Shown here piece by piece: positions 1 to 10,300 of a stretch of DNA of 64,000 nucleotides (positions are counted from its first letter, which is position 1; each line of letters opens with the position of its first letter). The notes under the pieces were generated by a model, which was given only the letters and a program-made list of their open reading frames with translations, did not search any database and was not told where the DNA came from. The translations under genes were made by a program, and so were the position numbers. The DNA is from Ructibacterium gallinarum (GTDB lineage: Bacteria > Bacillota > Clostridia > Monoglobales > Monoglobaceae): the NCBI RefSeq assembly GCF_014982785.1, contig NZ_JADCKB010000003.1, positions 62,001 through 126,000 on the forward strand. Reading direction: 5' to 3'.

Positions 1-148
1 CTTGCATTTCCTGCATTACCGCCAGATACTGATCCAAAATTACCGAGATCGGGATGTCATAAATGCTCACCTTGTTTTTACGAATCAAAGTGAGCAGCAA
101 GTCCAGTGGTCCTTCAAAATGCTCCAGTTTAAATTGCAGCTGATCCAT
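1..148 (-). CDS. scpA: Segregation and condensation protein A, 5' part only
   Basis: The reverse strand from 148 down to the window edge encodes a start beginning MDQLQFKLEHFEGPLDLLL, followed by LIRKNKVSIYDIPISVI and DQYLAVMQEMQ. This is the N-terminal kleisin signature of ScpA, which joins ScpB and Smc in the condensin complex that compacts and segregates the chromosome. Only 49 codons are present; the rest lies beyond the left edge. The start is the ATG at 146-148, with GGAG seven bases upstream on the reverse strand. It follows the M50 protease gene and lysA in the same direction with a 78-bp gap, so the three may be co-transcribed. ScpA next to a YwhC-like M50 protease is a familiar clostridial arrangement. 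Identity is from the motif alone. Confidence 0.9.
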   Translation of the reverse strand, partial: MDQLQFKLEHFEGPLDLLLTLIRKNKVSIYDIPISVILDQYLAVMQEMQ

Positions 149-226
149 ATGCTTCTCCGTTTCGCCTCCTGCTTCGGCATCCTTTTGCCTTCATCTGCAG
201 GGAAAATAATAAAAGTACCTTATGCT

Positions 227-913
227 TTAATGAATAAAGATTCCTATAATGTTATTATAGCCCGCTAGAACCACTTGCTCAATCATCATCAACAAATGGT
301 TAAAAAACGGAAGATTAATTAATATAATCAAGGCGATGAACCCAAAACGCTCATATTCCATAATTTTAAAATATGTCCGCGCCGGCAGGACAGCATTTAA
401 AACCTTAGAACCATCCAGCGGTGGAATCGGAATTAAATTAAATATTCCAAGTCCAAGATTCAGCATAACAAGATAATAGCAAATCATGTAACATACATTT
501 GCAAGTTGGAAAGAAAAACTTGCTTCCGATGCAAAGCGAATATTTCCCAGCACAGCAACTCCTACTTGGGCTAAAAACGCCAACAAGAAATTTGAAATGG
601 GTCCACCCAATGCTGTAAGCACCATACCGCCTTTTTTGTTATTAAAATTCCAGGGATTGACCGGTACTGGTTTGGCCCATCCGAAACCAAATAGAAACAA
701 GCAAAGTGCTCCGAACGGATCTAGATGGTGCAATGGGTTCAATGACAGCCGTCCGGAATATTTGGCGGTTTTATCACCCATCCAATATGCCACTAAACCA
801 TGGCAAAGCTCATGAATGGAAAGTGAAAGCAGAACGCAAAACGCGATTACCAGTATATAAAGCAATTTTTCGCCGATGCTGAGACTAGAATCTCGAAGCA
901 AGGATAAAAACAT
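227..913 (-). CDS. Site-2 protease family (M50) integral membrane metalloprotease
   Basis: A 228-aa membrane protein with the M50 zinc site: HELCH at residues 34-38 (HExxH form), NPLHHLDPFG at 59-68 and the third-ligand motif IPPLDGSK near 163-170 (D167). Hydrophobic segments lie around 17-45, 68-80, 100-125 and 140-165. This is the compact YwhC-like subgroup without a PDZ domain; its substrates are generally unknown, and the family cleaves membrane-embedded segments. The ATG at 911-913 has GGAGGG five bases upstream, and the gene starts 15 bp after lysA ends, which argues for one transcript lysA-M50-scpA. All metal ligands are visible, so activity is expected. Confidence 0.88.
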   Translation of the reverse strand: MFLSLLRDSSLSIGEKLLYILVIAFCVLLSLSIHELCHGLVAYWMGDKTAKYSGRLSLNPLHHLDPFGALCLFLFGFGWAKPVPVNPWNFNNKKGGMVLTALGGPISNFLLAFLAQVGVAVLGNIRFASEASFSFQLANVCYMICYYLVMLNLGLGIFNLIPIPPLDGSKVLNAVLPARTYFKIMEYERFGFIALIILINLPFFNHLLMMIEQVVLAGYNNIIGIFIH

Positions 914-928
914 AGCATTCCCTCCGTA

Positions 929-2230
929 TTATACATCACAGGCAACCAGATCCTGATAGGTTTCGCGGCGTACAGCCAAACGTGCCTTCCCATCTTTAAC
1001 CATAATGATAGGGGGTCTCGGTATCCGGTTATAGTTGCTGGCCATAGAATAATTGTACGCTCCAGTAGCCAGTACAGCCAGTAAATCTCCAGGTTTCACC
1101 TTTGGAAGCTTTGCATCCCGGATCAAAACATCACCGGATTCACAGCATTTTCCCGCAATGGTTACAGTCATCTCCCGCTCTCCCTCCGGATTTTCAGGAA
1201 GAACAGCTTCGTATTCTGATCCGTACATAATATGCCGCGGATTATCCCCCATACCGCCATCCACAGAAACATAAGTACGCACAGACGGAATTTCCTTAAC
1301 AACACCTACTGTATATAAAGTCAGGCCAGCGGAAGCAACAATAGAACGCCCAGGTTCCATTAGAATGAACGGTTGCGCCACATGGAGCCTCTCACTTTCT
1401 TCACGAACTACCCGAGCTACTGCCTCAATGTATTTATCATAATCGACAGGTGTATCCTCCTGTACATATTTAATACCATACCCGCCGCCCAAGTTTAATT
1501 CCTGAATTTGGGCGCCATATTTTTCTTTTAACATACCAATAAATTCCATCATAGTTTTCGCCGCCAATTGGAACGGCTTAAGGTCAAAAATTTGAGAACC
1601 GATATGGCAATGCACCCCAACCACGTTAATATGGGGCATACGCAATGCAATACGGACGATCTCTTCCGCCTCGCCTGTTTCCAGTGCAACACCAAATTTA
1701 GAATCAATTTGCCCGGTTTGGATAAAACTATGCGTATGGGCATCAATTCCCGGTTTAATACGGAACAAAACAGAAGTCTCCAGATTTCTTTCTGCCGCCA
1801 GCTGTTCCAGCATTTCCAGTTCCGTCATATTATCTACAACAATTCTGCCTACACCGTTTTCCAGCGCCATAACAATTTCCTCTTTTGTTTTATTGTTACC
1901 GTGGAAATAGATTTTTTTCGCAGGAAATCCAGCCTCAAGCGCCGTATACAGCTCTCCGCCAGAGACCACATCAATCCCCATACCTTCTTCCTGCATAATC
2001 CGATAGATTTCCTTGCAGGAAAGTGCTTTGCTGGCATATAAAACCATCCCGTTTCCGCCATAATATTCTTCCATAGCACGAAGATATACCTGGCAGTTTT
2101 TGCGGATTTCGTTTTCATCCATTACATAGGCCGGTGTTTTAAATTCACGCGCAATTTCTGTCAAACTACATCCGCCTATTTCCAAGATGCCTTCACGGCC
2201 AACCTGAAGGCAATCCATCACAAACTGCAT
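929..2230 (-). CDS. lysA: Diaminopimelate decarboxylase
   Basis: A 433-aa PLP enzyme of the fold-III (alanine-racemase-like) group that converts meso-diaminopimelate to L-lysine, the last step of lysine synthesis, in the cytoplasm. Visible motifs are YASKAL with the PLP lysine at K68, HCHIGSQ, the phosphate-binding GGGYGI, MEPGRSI, and CESGDVL with the active-site Cys of the partner subunit. Length is usual for the family. The reading frame is open to a TTG at 2248, but the GGAGG lies inside that extension, just upstream of the ATG at 2228-2230, which is chosen. A strong promoter and a perfect inverted repeat lie immediately upstream; no lysine riboswitch fits in the short leader. Confidence 0.95.
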   Translation of the reverse strand: MQFVMDCLQVGREGILEIGGCSLTEIAREFKTPAYVMDENEIRKNCQVYLRAMEEYYGGNGMVLYASKALSCKEIYRIMQEEGMGIDVVSGGELYTALEAGFPAKKIYFHGNNKTKEEIVMALENGVGRIVVDNMTELEMLEQLAAERNLETSVLFRIKPGIDAHTHSFIQTGQIDSKFGVALETGEAEEIVRIALRMPHINVVGVHCHIGSQIFDLKPFQLAAKTMMEFIGMLKEKYGAQIQELNLGGGYGIKYVQEDTPVDYDKYIEAVARVVREESERLHVAQPFILMEPGRSIVASAGLTLYTVGVVKEIPSVRTYVSVDGGMGDNPRHIMYGSEYEAVLPENPEGEREMTVTIAGKCCESGDVLIRDAKLPKVKPGDLLAVLATGAYNYSMASNYNRIPRPPIIMVKDGKARLAVRRETYQDLVACDV

Positions 2231-2252
2231 CCTTATGTCCTCCTTCAAACAA

Positions 2253-2280
2253 TGTTACAATATTACATTTTATTGTAACA
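2253..2280. promoter_or_regulatory. Inverted repeat, candidate operator of lysA
   Basis: A perfect 10-bp inverted repeat, TGTTACAATA (2253-2262) and TATTGTAACA (2271-2280), is separated by 8 bases. It covers the -10 box of the lysA promoter and the presumed start of transcription, the classical position for a repressor site. There is no U-run and it lies upstream of the gene, so it is not a terminator. The repressor is unknown; it does not match the CtsR, BirA or TnrA/GlnR consensus. Confidence 0.55.
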
Positions 2281-2300
2281 CAAGACAACCACTTTGTCAA
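2272..2300 (-). promoter_or_regulatory. lysA promoter
   Basis: On the reverse strand TTGACA (2295-2300) and TACAAT (2272-2277) are separated by exactly 17 bp. The transcript would have a leader of only about 35 nt before the lysA ATG. Confidence 0.85.
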
Positions 2301-2388
2301 ACCACACAGCATAGGTAGTATGCACAGAAACAAAAAGTTCAGCGCAAAATTTTTATTGGTTTTTTTATATATTTTTTTTAAAAAAAGC

Positions 2389-2417
2389 TTGCAACAAAAC
2401 TTCAATTGTGATATACT
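2389..2417 (+). promoter_or_regulatory. rpsB-tsf promoter
   Basis: TTGCAA (2389-2394) and TATACT (2412-2417) with 17-bp spacing, followed by a leader of about 125 nt before rpsB. An AT-rich stretch (2340-2388) lies just upstream and may act as an UP element. Confidence 0.82.
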
Positions 2418-2423
2418 ATTATG

Positions 2424-2550
2424 GCGTTTGGGCAAAGTCCCAAAAATTAATTACACACGCCGGCTGATTGCCCGAAAAGTGCCGCACACCCATGACGGTT
2501 TCAGGGCAAAACGATCCCGGCGGAGGAAAAAACTATGGAGGTGTTAAATC
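2424..2550 (+). ncRNA. Structured rpsB leader, candidate ribosomal protein S2 autoregulatory element
   Basis: The leader between the promoter and rpsB holds nested complementary segments: CGCCGG (2458-2463) with CCGGCG (2517-2522), TTGCCC (2468-2473) with GGGCAA (2504-2509), GAAA (2474-2477) with TTTC just before the latter, and an inner CCG/CGG pair. A second GGGCAA (2430-2435) could pair with the same TTGCCC, and TTTGGG/CCCAAA (2427-2432/2439-2444) forms an alternative 5' hairpin. Two exclusive folds are therefore possible upstream of the ribosome binding site (GGAGGTG, 2537-2543). Pairing is seen by eye; regulation by S2 is inferred by analogy with other ribosomal-protein leaders. Confidence 0.55.
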
Positions 2551-3300
2551 ATGGGAGTTATTCAAATGAAACAGCTGCTGGAAGCTGGTGTGCATTTCGG
2601 ACACCAAACCCGCCGCTGGAATCCTAAAATGGCAGAGTATATTTTTACAGAAAGAAACGGCATTTATATTATTGATCTGCAAAAAACTGTAAAAAAAATC
2701 GAAGAGGCTTATTATTTTGTGCGTGATATTGCAGCAGAAGGTGGAAGCGTTCTATTTGTAGGTACAAAAAAACAGGCACAAGACGCTATCCGCGAAGAAG
2801 CCGAAAGAACTGGTATGTATTTTGTAAATGCAAGATGGCTTGGCGGAATGTTGACTAACTTCAAAACCATCAAAAAACGGATTGAACGCTTATATCAGCT
2901 AGAAAAAATGGCTGAGGACGGCACCATGGATCTGCTACCTAAAAAAGAGGTTATTAAACTAAACCTTGAGCATGAGCGTCTGGAAAAATTCTTAGGCGGT
3001 ATTAAAGAGATGAAAGAACTTCCCTCTGCTTTGTTTGTAGTTGACCCCAGAAAAGAGAAAAATGCAATTGCAGAAGCGCATAAATTGGGTATTCCTGTAA
3101 TTGCTATTGTAGATACCAACTGCGACCCCGAGGAAGCAGATTATCCTATTCCCGGCAATGATGACGCCATCCGTGCGGTAAAACTGATCGTTTCTACCAT
3201 TGGAAATGCCGTATTGGAAGGCAGACAAGGCGAACAGAACACTCCAGAAACACCTGTTGAAGAAGAAGCTGAAGTCAGCCTGGACATGCTGGACGAATAA
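2551..3300 (+). CDS. rpsB: 30S ribosomal protein S2
   Basis: A 249-aa protein starting [19 protein letters not shown], with the universal S2 signatures [41 protein letters not shown] and [13 protein letters not shown]2 binds late to the 30S subunit near the platform and helps recruit S1 and mRNA. The start ATG has GGAGGTG at a spacing of 7. The acidic tail (residues 233-249) is variable in the family. It is followed after about 50 bp by tsf, the conserved rpsB-tsf operon, and both share the promoter and structured leader upstream. Confidence 0.98.
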   Translation: MGVIQMKQLLEAGVHFGHQTRRWNPKMAEYIFTERNGIYIIDLQKTVKKIEEAYYFVRDIAAEGGSVLFVGTKKQAQDAIREEAERTGMYFVNARWLGGMLTNFKTIKKRIERLYQLEKMAEDGTMDLLPKKEVIKLNLEHERLEKFLGGIKEMKELPSALFVVDPRKEKNAIAEAHKLGIPVIAIVDTNCDPEEADYPIPGNDDAIRAVKLIVSTIGNAVLEGRQGEQNTPETPVEEEAEVSLDMLDE

Positions 3301-3351
3301 GAAATTCACAGGCAAAGATATATTACCAATCATTTAGAAAGGAAGATGAAC

Positions 3352-4266
3352 ATGGCATTTACAGCACAAGATGTAAAAAAGCTGAGAGAAATGACAAACT
3401 GCGGTATGATGGACTGCAAAAAAGCACTGACAGAAACCGACGGAGATATGGACAAGGCCATTGAATTCCTGCGTGAAAAAGGTCTTGCTACCGCTGCCAA
3501 AAAAGCCGGCAGAATTGCTTCAGAGGGTATGGTAGAAGCTTATGTTTTTGACAACGGTGTCGGTGTTGCGGTAGAAGTAAATTCTGAAACCGATTTTGTA
3601 GCTAAAAACGCAGATTTTCAGAATTTTGTACACGCGGTTGCACAGGTGATTGCAGATACCAACCCTGCCGATGTAGAAGATTTAAAAACCCGTAAAATTA
3701 ATGACACTCAAACGGTAGGAGATGCGCTGACTGAAAAAATTGCTACCATTGGTGAAAACATGAACATTCGCCGTTTTGAGCGTTTTGAAGGTATCAACCA
3801 GGCATATATTCATGCCGGCGGCAGAATTGGTGTTCTGGTTAATTTTGAATTAGCAGATGCCTCCAAAGCAAATGATGATGCCTTTAAAACAATGGCCAAA
3901 GATGTTGCAATGCAAATTGCTGCTGTTTCTCCGCAGTATGTACGTGAGGAAGAAGTTCCTGCTGATGTTGTAGAACACGAAAAAGAAATTCTTAAAGCGC
4001 AAGCGCTCAACGAAGGAAAGCCGGAAGCAATTGTAGAAAAAATGGTCGTGGGAAGAATCAAGAAATTTTTCAAAGACGTTTGTCTTGTCGATCAACCTTT
4101 TGTGAAAGATCAGGATATGACAGTTGCAAAATATGTTGATGGCGTTGCCAAAAATTTGGGAACTGATATTAAAATTGTAAAATTTGCTCGTCTGGAAAAA
4201 GGCGAAGGTTTGGAGAAAAAAGAAGAAAATTTTGCAGACGAAGTTGCAAAAATGATAGGAAAATAA
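3352..4266 (+). CDS. tsf: Elongation factor Ts
   Basis: A 304-aa nucleotide-exchange factor that regenerates EF-Tu-GTP during translation. It begins MAFTAQDVKKLREMTNCGMM, the N-terminal UBA-like domain with the TxCGMMDCKKAL signature, followed by the EF-TS dimerisation region (EVNSETDFVAKN near 80-90, a DVAMQIAA block near 185). An ATG six bases earlier (3346) sits only two bases from the Shine-Dalgarno sequence AAAGGA, so the ATG at 3352 with 8-base spacing is preferred. It is the second gene of the rpsB operon, closed by the terminator at 4286-4317. Confidence 0.97.
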   Translation: MAFTAQDVKKLREMTNCGMMDCKKALTETDGDMDKAIEFLREKGLATAAKKAGRIASEGMVEAYVFDNGVGVAVEVNSETDFVAKNADFQNFVHAVAQVIADTNPADVEDLKTRKINDTQTVGDALTEKIATIGENMNIRRFERFEGINQAYIHAGGRIGVLVNFELADASKANDDAFKTMAKDVAMQIAAVSPQYVREEEVPADVVEHEKEILKAQALNEGKPEAIVEKMVVGRIKKFFKDVCLVDQPFVKDQDMTVAKYVDGVAKNLGTDIKIVKFARLEKGEGLEKKEENFADEVAKMIGK

Positions 4267-4285
4267 TTCTTTCTCGCTTTTTGAA

Positions 4286-4317
4286 AAAAAGTGCAGGCTT
4301 TGGGCCTGCACTTTTTC
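4286..4317. terminator. Terminator between tsf and the SLH lyase gene
   Basis: A hairpin with arms AAAAAGTGCAGGC-like (4286-4298) and GCCTGCACTTTTT-like (4304-4316) and a 5-base loop. A-runs on one side and T-runs on the other make it able to work in both directions: for tsf rightward and for the leftward lyase operon ending at 4393. Confidence 0.9.
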
Positions 4318-4392
4318 GATTTAGATAAGCTTCTATGGATTCCAAACTATTAAGTTCACACCACAAGAAAATCGGCGACCTAATATCTTAAT

Positions 4393-7300
4393 TTATTGCA
4401 AAATACGATTTAACACTGCCGCCATTTCTGCCCGAGTTGCATTTCCCTGCGGATAAAACATATGGTTTTCATCTCCCTGCATAATCCCCTGTGCAGAAAC
4501 ATATTTTACATAATCCACTGCCCAATCAGAAATATCTGCCACATCCATATATACTAGTTCTTGATACTCTGTATTCTCTGAACAGTTCATACGTTTGCTG
4601 AGCATATAAAGCAACTTGCTCATTTCCTCTCTGGTAATTGGGTCATTAGGTCGAAAGACGACATCGGGTGAAATAAAGCCGGCAGAAAATGCCGCCTGTA
4701 TATAACCCGCATACCAATCTTCTGCCTTAATGTCAGAGAAGCATTTTGCATATTCCATTGCAGAAAGATTGGCGCTCCGAATCATCACCGTTACCATTTC
4801 CGCTCTGGTCACACTATCTTCTGGACGATAAAATCCATCACTCCCCTGCACAATACCTTTTTTTGCCATAGTCAAAATATCCTGTTCGGCCCAATGCCCT
4901 TCAATATCAGCAAACTTCACTTCATCTTCCGTGTCTTTTCCCTCTTGATCGCTTGCATCTTGGCCTGACTGGTCACTTTGATCGCTGTTGCCCCCGCTGA
5001 TACTACTACCGTTTCCACCGCTGACACTGCCACCACTTCCTCCTGTTGGATTACGGTCAACGATACCTCCTCCTTGTGAAGGATCCAGCTCTGGCTTAGA
5101 ATCAACAGACTGATCAATCAGCGTGACATTGCCATCTTTTTGTACAAAAGCGATGCCATCTCCATTTAAAGTGACATTTTTTATGCTATCTGTAACACAC
5201 AGTTTCATCTTTGACGCGTCTATATTTTCTTCCGCTGTCGTAATATTTAAGGTATCTCCGGTAATTTCAAATGAGAAATCACTGTATACACTTCCCAGGT
5301 CGACAATTACCTTTCCGTCAGAAGTATTGATGCCAGAAGACTGGTTTAAAATAACCTCTTTAATACTTTCACCTGAACTGCGCACAAGTGCTAACTTTGC
5401 AGTTGTTTGATAATCTCCAAAGTTTCGTTCCCTTTTCTCCATTGGTTCATAATCCAGCATATATTGCACCGTTTCTTCCTTTCCTTCAATGACAGTATCA
5501 AAACGCAGTGCAGTTGCTTCAGAAGCACTTGCGCCGATATCCAAGCGACTGACATTTATGGAAGCCGTACCAGGATTGCGATATGGAAGCAAGACCGTAT
5601 CAAAGGTCGCTTTTCCAGCTATTCCTTCTTTGGAAAAATAACCATATTTTGATTGCACTACCTGCCCATAACTATAATCATGCAGGCCCATTTCTTCTGC
5701 TACCTGTACGTCATCATCTGCGGAGGCAACAATAATATTTGCGCCAGCTGAAAAATTAGAGGAGATTGTTTTATGAATGTTATTCCCTGTCAGGCCGGCA
5801 TTTGGCAGCATATGCCAGGACTGCTTATAACTGTTTTCTTTGGTTTCGTTATCAGGATCAATCAAATCAGATACAATCCAAAATCCGGATTTTACAAAAG
5901 TAATGGTTCTTCTATGTTCAAAACCAGAATAAGCTTTTGAGCTCTGACTCAAAAAGTCGTATGTATCATTACTCACCCAATCATAGATGCTCCCTGTGTC
6001 AGCAGAGCTTTTTCCGGCTGCACCAATATTTTGACTTGTATTATTGATTTCTACCGTATTATGCGCACGGGTGGATTTACCCCAAATACGATTCGGATCC
6101 GACTCGGTATAAGTCATAATTCCTGGGTCAACCAACAAATTACGCTGATAAGCCATCACTGTCATTGCATTGTCATCTGCGTGGGAATGCTGTCCACCTC
6201 CTCTGACTTGTGTAAAGCAAAACAATGCATTTTTTGTCCAGTCGGAACGCATGATACTTAATTTGCTGTCAGGAAACAATTTTGAAGTCCATTCCGGTTC
6301 TTTGCCTCTGCGATAAAAAGATGAAATAAAGCTCAATTCATCATCTTGGAACCAATTCGCAAGTTCTGGTCTTCTGTCACCATAAGAATTGCCTCCCTGC
6401 TGATCTCCGTATTGCAGCGACAGACCATTTGGGCCGTTTAGCAGCATATTATAATATCCTGCCTTATGCAGCATATCGTTGTACTGTTCTGAAACATCAC
6501 GGCCATTGTTTAATAAAATTTCTTTTAATTCTATAAAGTCTCCATACGCACTTTGGCTGTATCCACCGGTTCCCTCAATATAGGAACCATCATCAAAATG
6601 ATTTTCATAAATTAAGGCTTCCAATCTTTCTAACGCTTGATCAAACCATTCATTCCATTTTGTAAATTCTGGAAAAGACAATCCACCATGTAGAATTCCT
6701 TTATTTTCATGCTGAATCCAATTTCCAGTAGTGGTTTTGGATTTGGTAAGCGAATCAGTCATGTCCCACATATTTTTCATAATTGCAGTACAAATTTCAG
6801 GCGTCATATACCGGCTTTTCATTAAAGTAAGTAAGGCAGGAATTTGATTTTGCAGACGTATAGAGGTATCCAGCGTTCTTGGGTAACCGCCTCTGATATT
6901 CTGGCCACCCCAATTTGAGCCGGTAGTATACATCAGTTCTCCTTTATCCCATATGAAATCCATCATATCAGAAATCATGTAATATGCATATTTCTCATCC
7001 CGAGTATATTGATATTCCGTAGACAAAATATCCCATCCAAAAAATCTGGACGATTGAAACAAATATTCAGCATCTGCCCCTTTGGGAGATTCCCAGTCGT
7101 TTCTGCCAGGCAAACCATTATAATTATATACATATCCAATTAAGGAATTCCAGCACACATTCTGTTCCGACCAGGCATTATTGGGATCATAGATCACAAT
7201 AATTTCTTTGTTGCAATCATATTGTTCTTCTGTCTTGGCATTGACTACTAAAACAGCATTTGTAACACTATCTGTTTCCAAAATATCAGAGAAATTAAAT

Positions 7301-10300
7301 CGCAGAAGCACCCTGCTTGTTTCATTTCCGAGAAATTCACCGGACATTTTGACCGTCATTTCACTTTCTGTTCCAAAACAAGTATCCGCATACTCTCCAG
7401 CTCGAATTACAGCGTCTGCTTCCGCCTCATAAACTCGCACTTGACCATTCACCGTCACTTCTAGTCTAGGTCTCATGGAAGAATCTGGGTATTCCTTTGA
7501 TATTATCTTTACACTTGATGATTCATTATATCGAGAAATAATTCCATAAGTATTGGCTCCGCCTTTTGTAACAGATTCAGCTTTAACCGATATTGCCACA
7601 GTTTCATATTCAGAAGAACTTACTTTGCTGCTTCCTTGATAATAATTTGTTCCCTGCAAACTGTATATATCAGATATTCTCATATCTGCCCATCCTGCTT
7701 CACGTGCAGTCGCAGGCTGGATTGACATTTCTTCGGTGCGTTCCCGCATATGCTTTAATAGTTCTTCTTTAGCAAGGAAATAATTTCCTTCTTTTACCGC
7801 ACTTTCAATGGCGCCAAGCTCTGTCCGACTATAATCCAGTTTACCTTCCGTTGTCCAGTTGCTTCCGTCAAACTGTCCAAAAAATTCTTCATCGGTCATA
7901 TACTGTGGATCTGTGTATTCGGTATCTGCCTTGACCATAAAACAAAAATCCTTAGATTTTGTAATACCTCCTTCCGAAACCGAAGCAGTAAGAACAACTT
8001 CTTTGTCAGCCATATCCCACCGCGGCCGTATTACCCTTCCGGCATTCGTTATTACTAATGGTTCACTGCTGCGCCATACAATCTCATGTCCATAAAGGCC
8101 TTGTGCAGGCAACCGAAGATAACTTGTAATACTGTCTGGGTTTTCTGCAGTAAGTAACTCATAGGACAAATCCTCTAATTCTCCTGCCAAAGTTTCTTCT
8201 GCCGAATTGAATTTCCTTAACACACGGAACTTAAATAATTTTTCATATTCAAATCCATATGCAGAAATTGTTGCAGTTAAAGTCACCTCTGGCATTGTAT
8301 CTACATTTTCAGGAAAATGAATCTTCCCATCGGTAGATATAATATCAGGATGAGAAGAATTCCAGCTGATATCACTCCCGTAACGTCCTTTGGTCACCAA
8401 ATTAAGATCTTGGTCAATAATATTGTCCATAACATATGGAGCAGTGCGAATTTGACTATCTGTCAACCAGCGATTGTCTGCGGCTGCAACGGAATAAGAC
8501 GGCGGTATAGCATAATACACTTTTAAATTATCCATTTTCACCATACATTCAAATGTAGCATTTCCTGTTGCAAACTGCATGGACATAATGCCTTCTCCTG
8601 CACTGGTACTGTTATTGGCGCGAACATCTTGAACCACAAGTTTATCATTAATCCATGCAGAATACCGATCCGCTTCCGTATCAAACAAAATACGCAAATG
8701 ATACTTTTCAGGGTAATTTCCATAATATTGTCCCTGAGTTCCATCTTCATTCAAATATCGAAGATAAGTATTTCCATCTCCATAATAAAATGCACGAAGA
8801 TAATCGCTCCAGGCACCACCCTTTACAAATATTTGATTCCATTGTCCCCAACCGCTCTGCTCCAACGTATATTCTACACATATCATTCCCTTAAGAGGCT
8901 GGCTGTCAGGACTAAAATAAATATTAGTATAACAGTAACCCCCCGCGGGCTGTTCTAAAACCAGCTTACCGTCTTTGATAGAGGACTTGCCACCGTCAGA
9001 ATCCGAAATGGTAAAATTATTTGGTAAAGTATTGTCAGAAAAATCATTTTCATAAATCATTTTCTCTATCATAGGCAAAGCGTCTGCTTCAGCATTCGCA
9101 TTTAAAATTTTTAGTTTAAACTGTTTTTCTTCCCTTACCTCACCTGAAATAACCGTCATAGTAAGAGTCACCGTTCCATGTCCTTCCGTCGGTCGGTGTA
9201 CTGTCCCATCAAGACTCACGAGATTTTCATCCGAAGTTGCCCAAATGATGTCACTGCCATTTTGACCTGCATTCGGTAAATTAATGTTTGAGGATATATA
9301 CCCTTCTATGCTTTCAAACGGCTTAAATAAACTTTCATACGTCAGCAACACCAAATCTTTATCCACACGTTCCTGATCCGGCATTTCTTCCATAGCCAAA
9401 AAATGTTTATAATCATCTACCGTAATTGTATTAGGGAGTTCATCAGCTGACACGTTATATATTGTGACACCAGTTAAATAATTTCCAGGTGTATTCAAAT
9501 AACAGTTATCACACACCAACCGATTGTTGATCCACAAGTCTACTGTGCCTTCATCCAAATGGTAAAAAATCGTAAACTTTGCTGTTTTATCTGTTTCAAA
9601 GGTTCCCATATCGTGCGCATATCCGCTTCCCCCGGCTGTATCTGAAAAATAAGCCCATATGTGGCCATCCTGATTCCAATCGACTCTAAATAAATCACCG
9701 TTTCCCCATGAACGTACCATCATTTTCTGATTTTGGTTCATCTTGTTGATGATGAACTCAGTAACTAAGTCGCCAGTTGCCAAATCGTTAGGATATCTGA
9801 AATACGCAGCATTATCATTTGAACTTTTATTTCTTGTAATTTTTAAAACGCCCTCTTCTTCTATCACGGTTCCTACATCTGCTGCTGTCTGTATGGATAT
9901 TCCGGAGTCAATGATGCCATCAGAAAAATCATCTGTTTTTATCATATTTCCGGATACCGGCATACCATTAATTTCATTACGCCGAGCTGGAACAACTATT
10001 AAAAAAGTTTTTTCTTTCGACACATCATCTTTAGAAATAACAGCGGTCAAGGTAACCTGTACATCCTCAATGCCACGCTTTACGGTACCAGAGTTAGATA
10101 AAACAGCTGGCATGTTTGAATACCATGTAATTTCTGACCCGTTTTTTCCCATGGATGGAAGTATTAAATCATCTAAAACCATTTGATTATCCAAAGGCGG
10201 CACTTTACATAAATTTTCTAACGTCAGGGCATTATAATCCTCTTCCACAATCTCTTCCGATGATGACATCAAAAATATATCTTCAAATAGCAGGTCATCG

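Noticed and set aside
2-268. 88-codon forward frame at the left edge
   Set aside because: It is antisense to scpA, whose N-terminal motif is clear on the reverse strand.
2230-2300. Lysine riboswitch upstream of lysA
   Set aside because: The promoter lies only about 40 bp from the start codon, leaving no room for a riboswitch.
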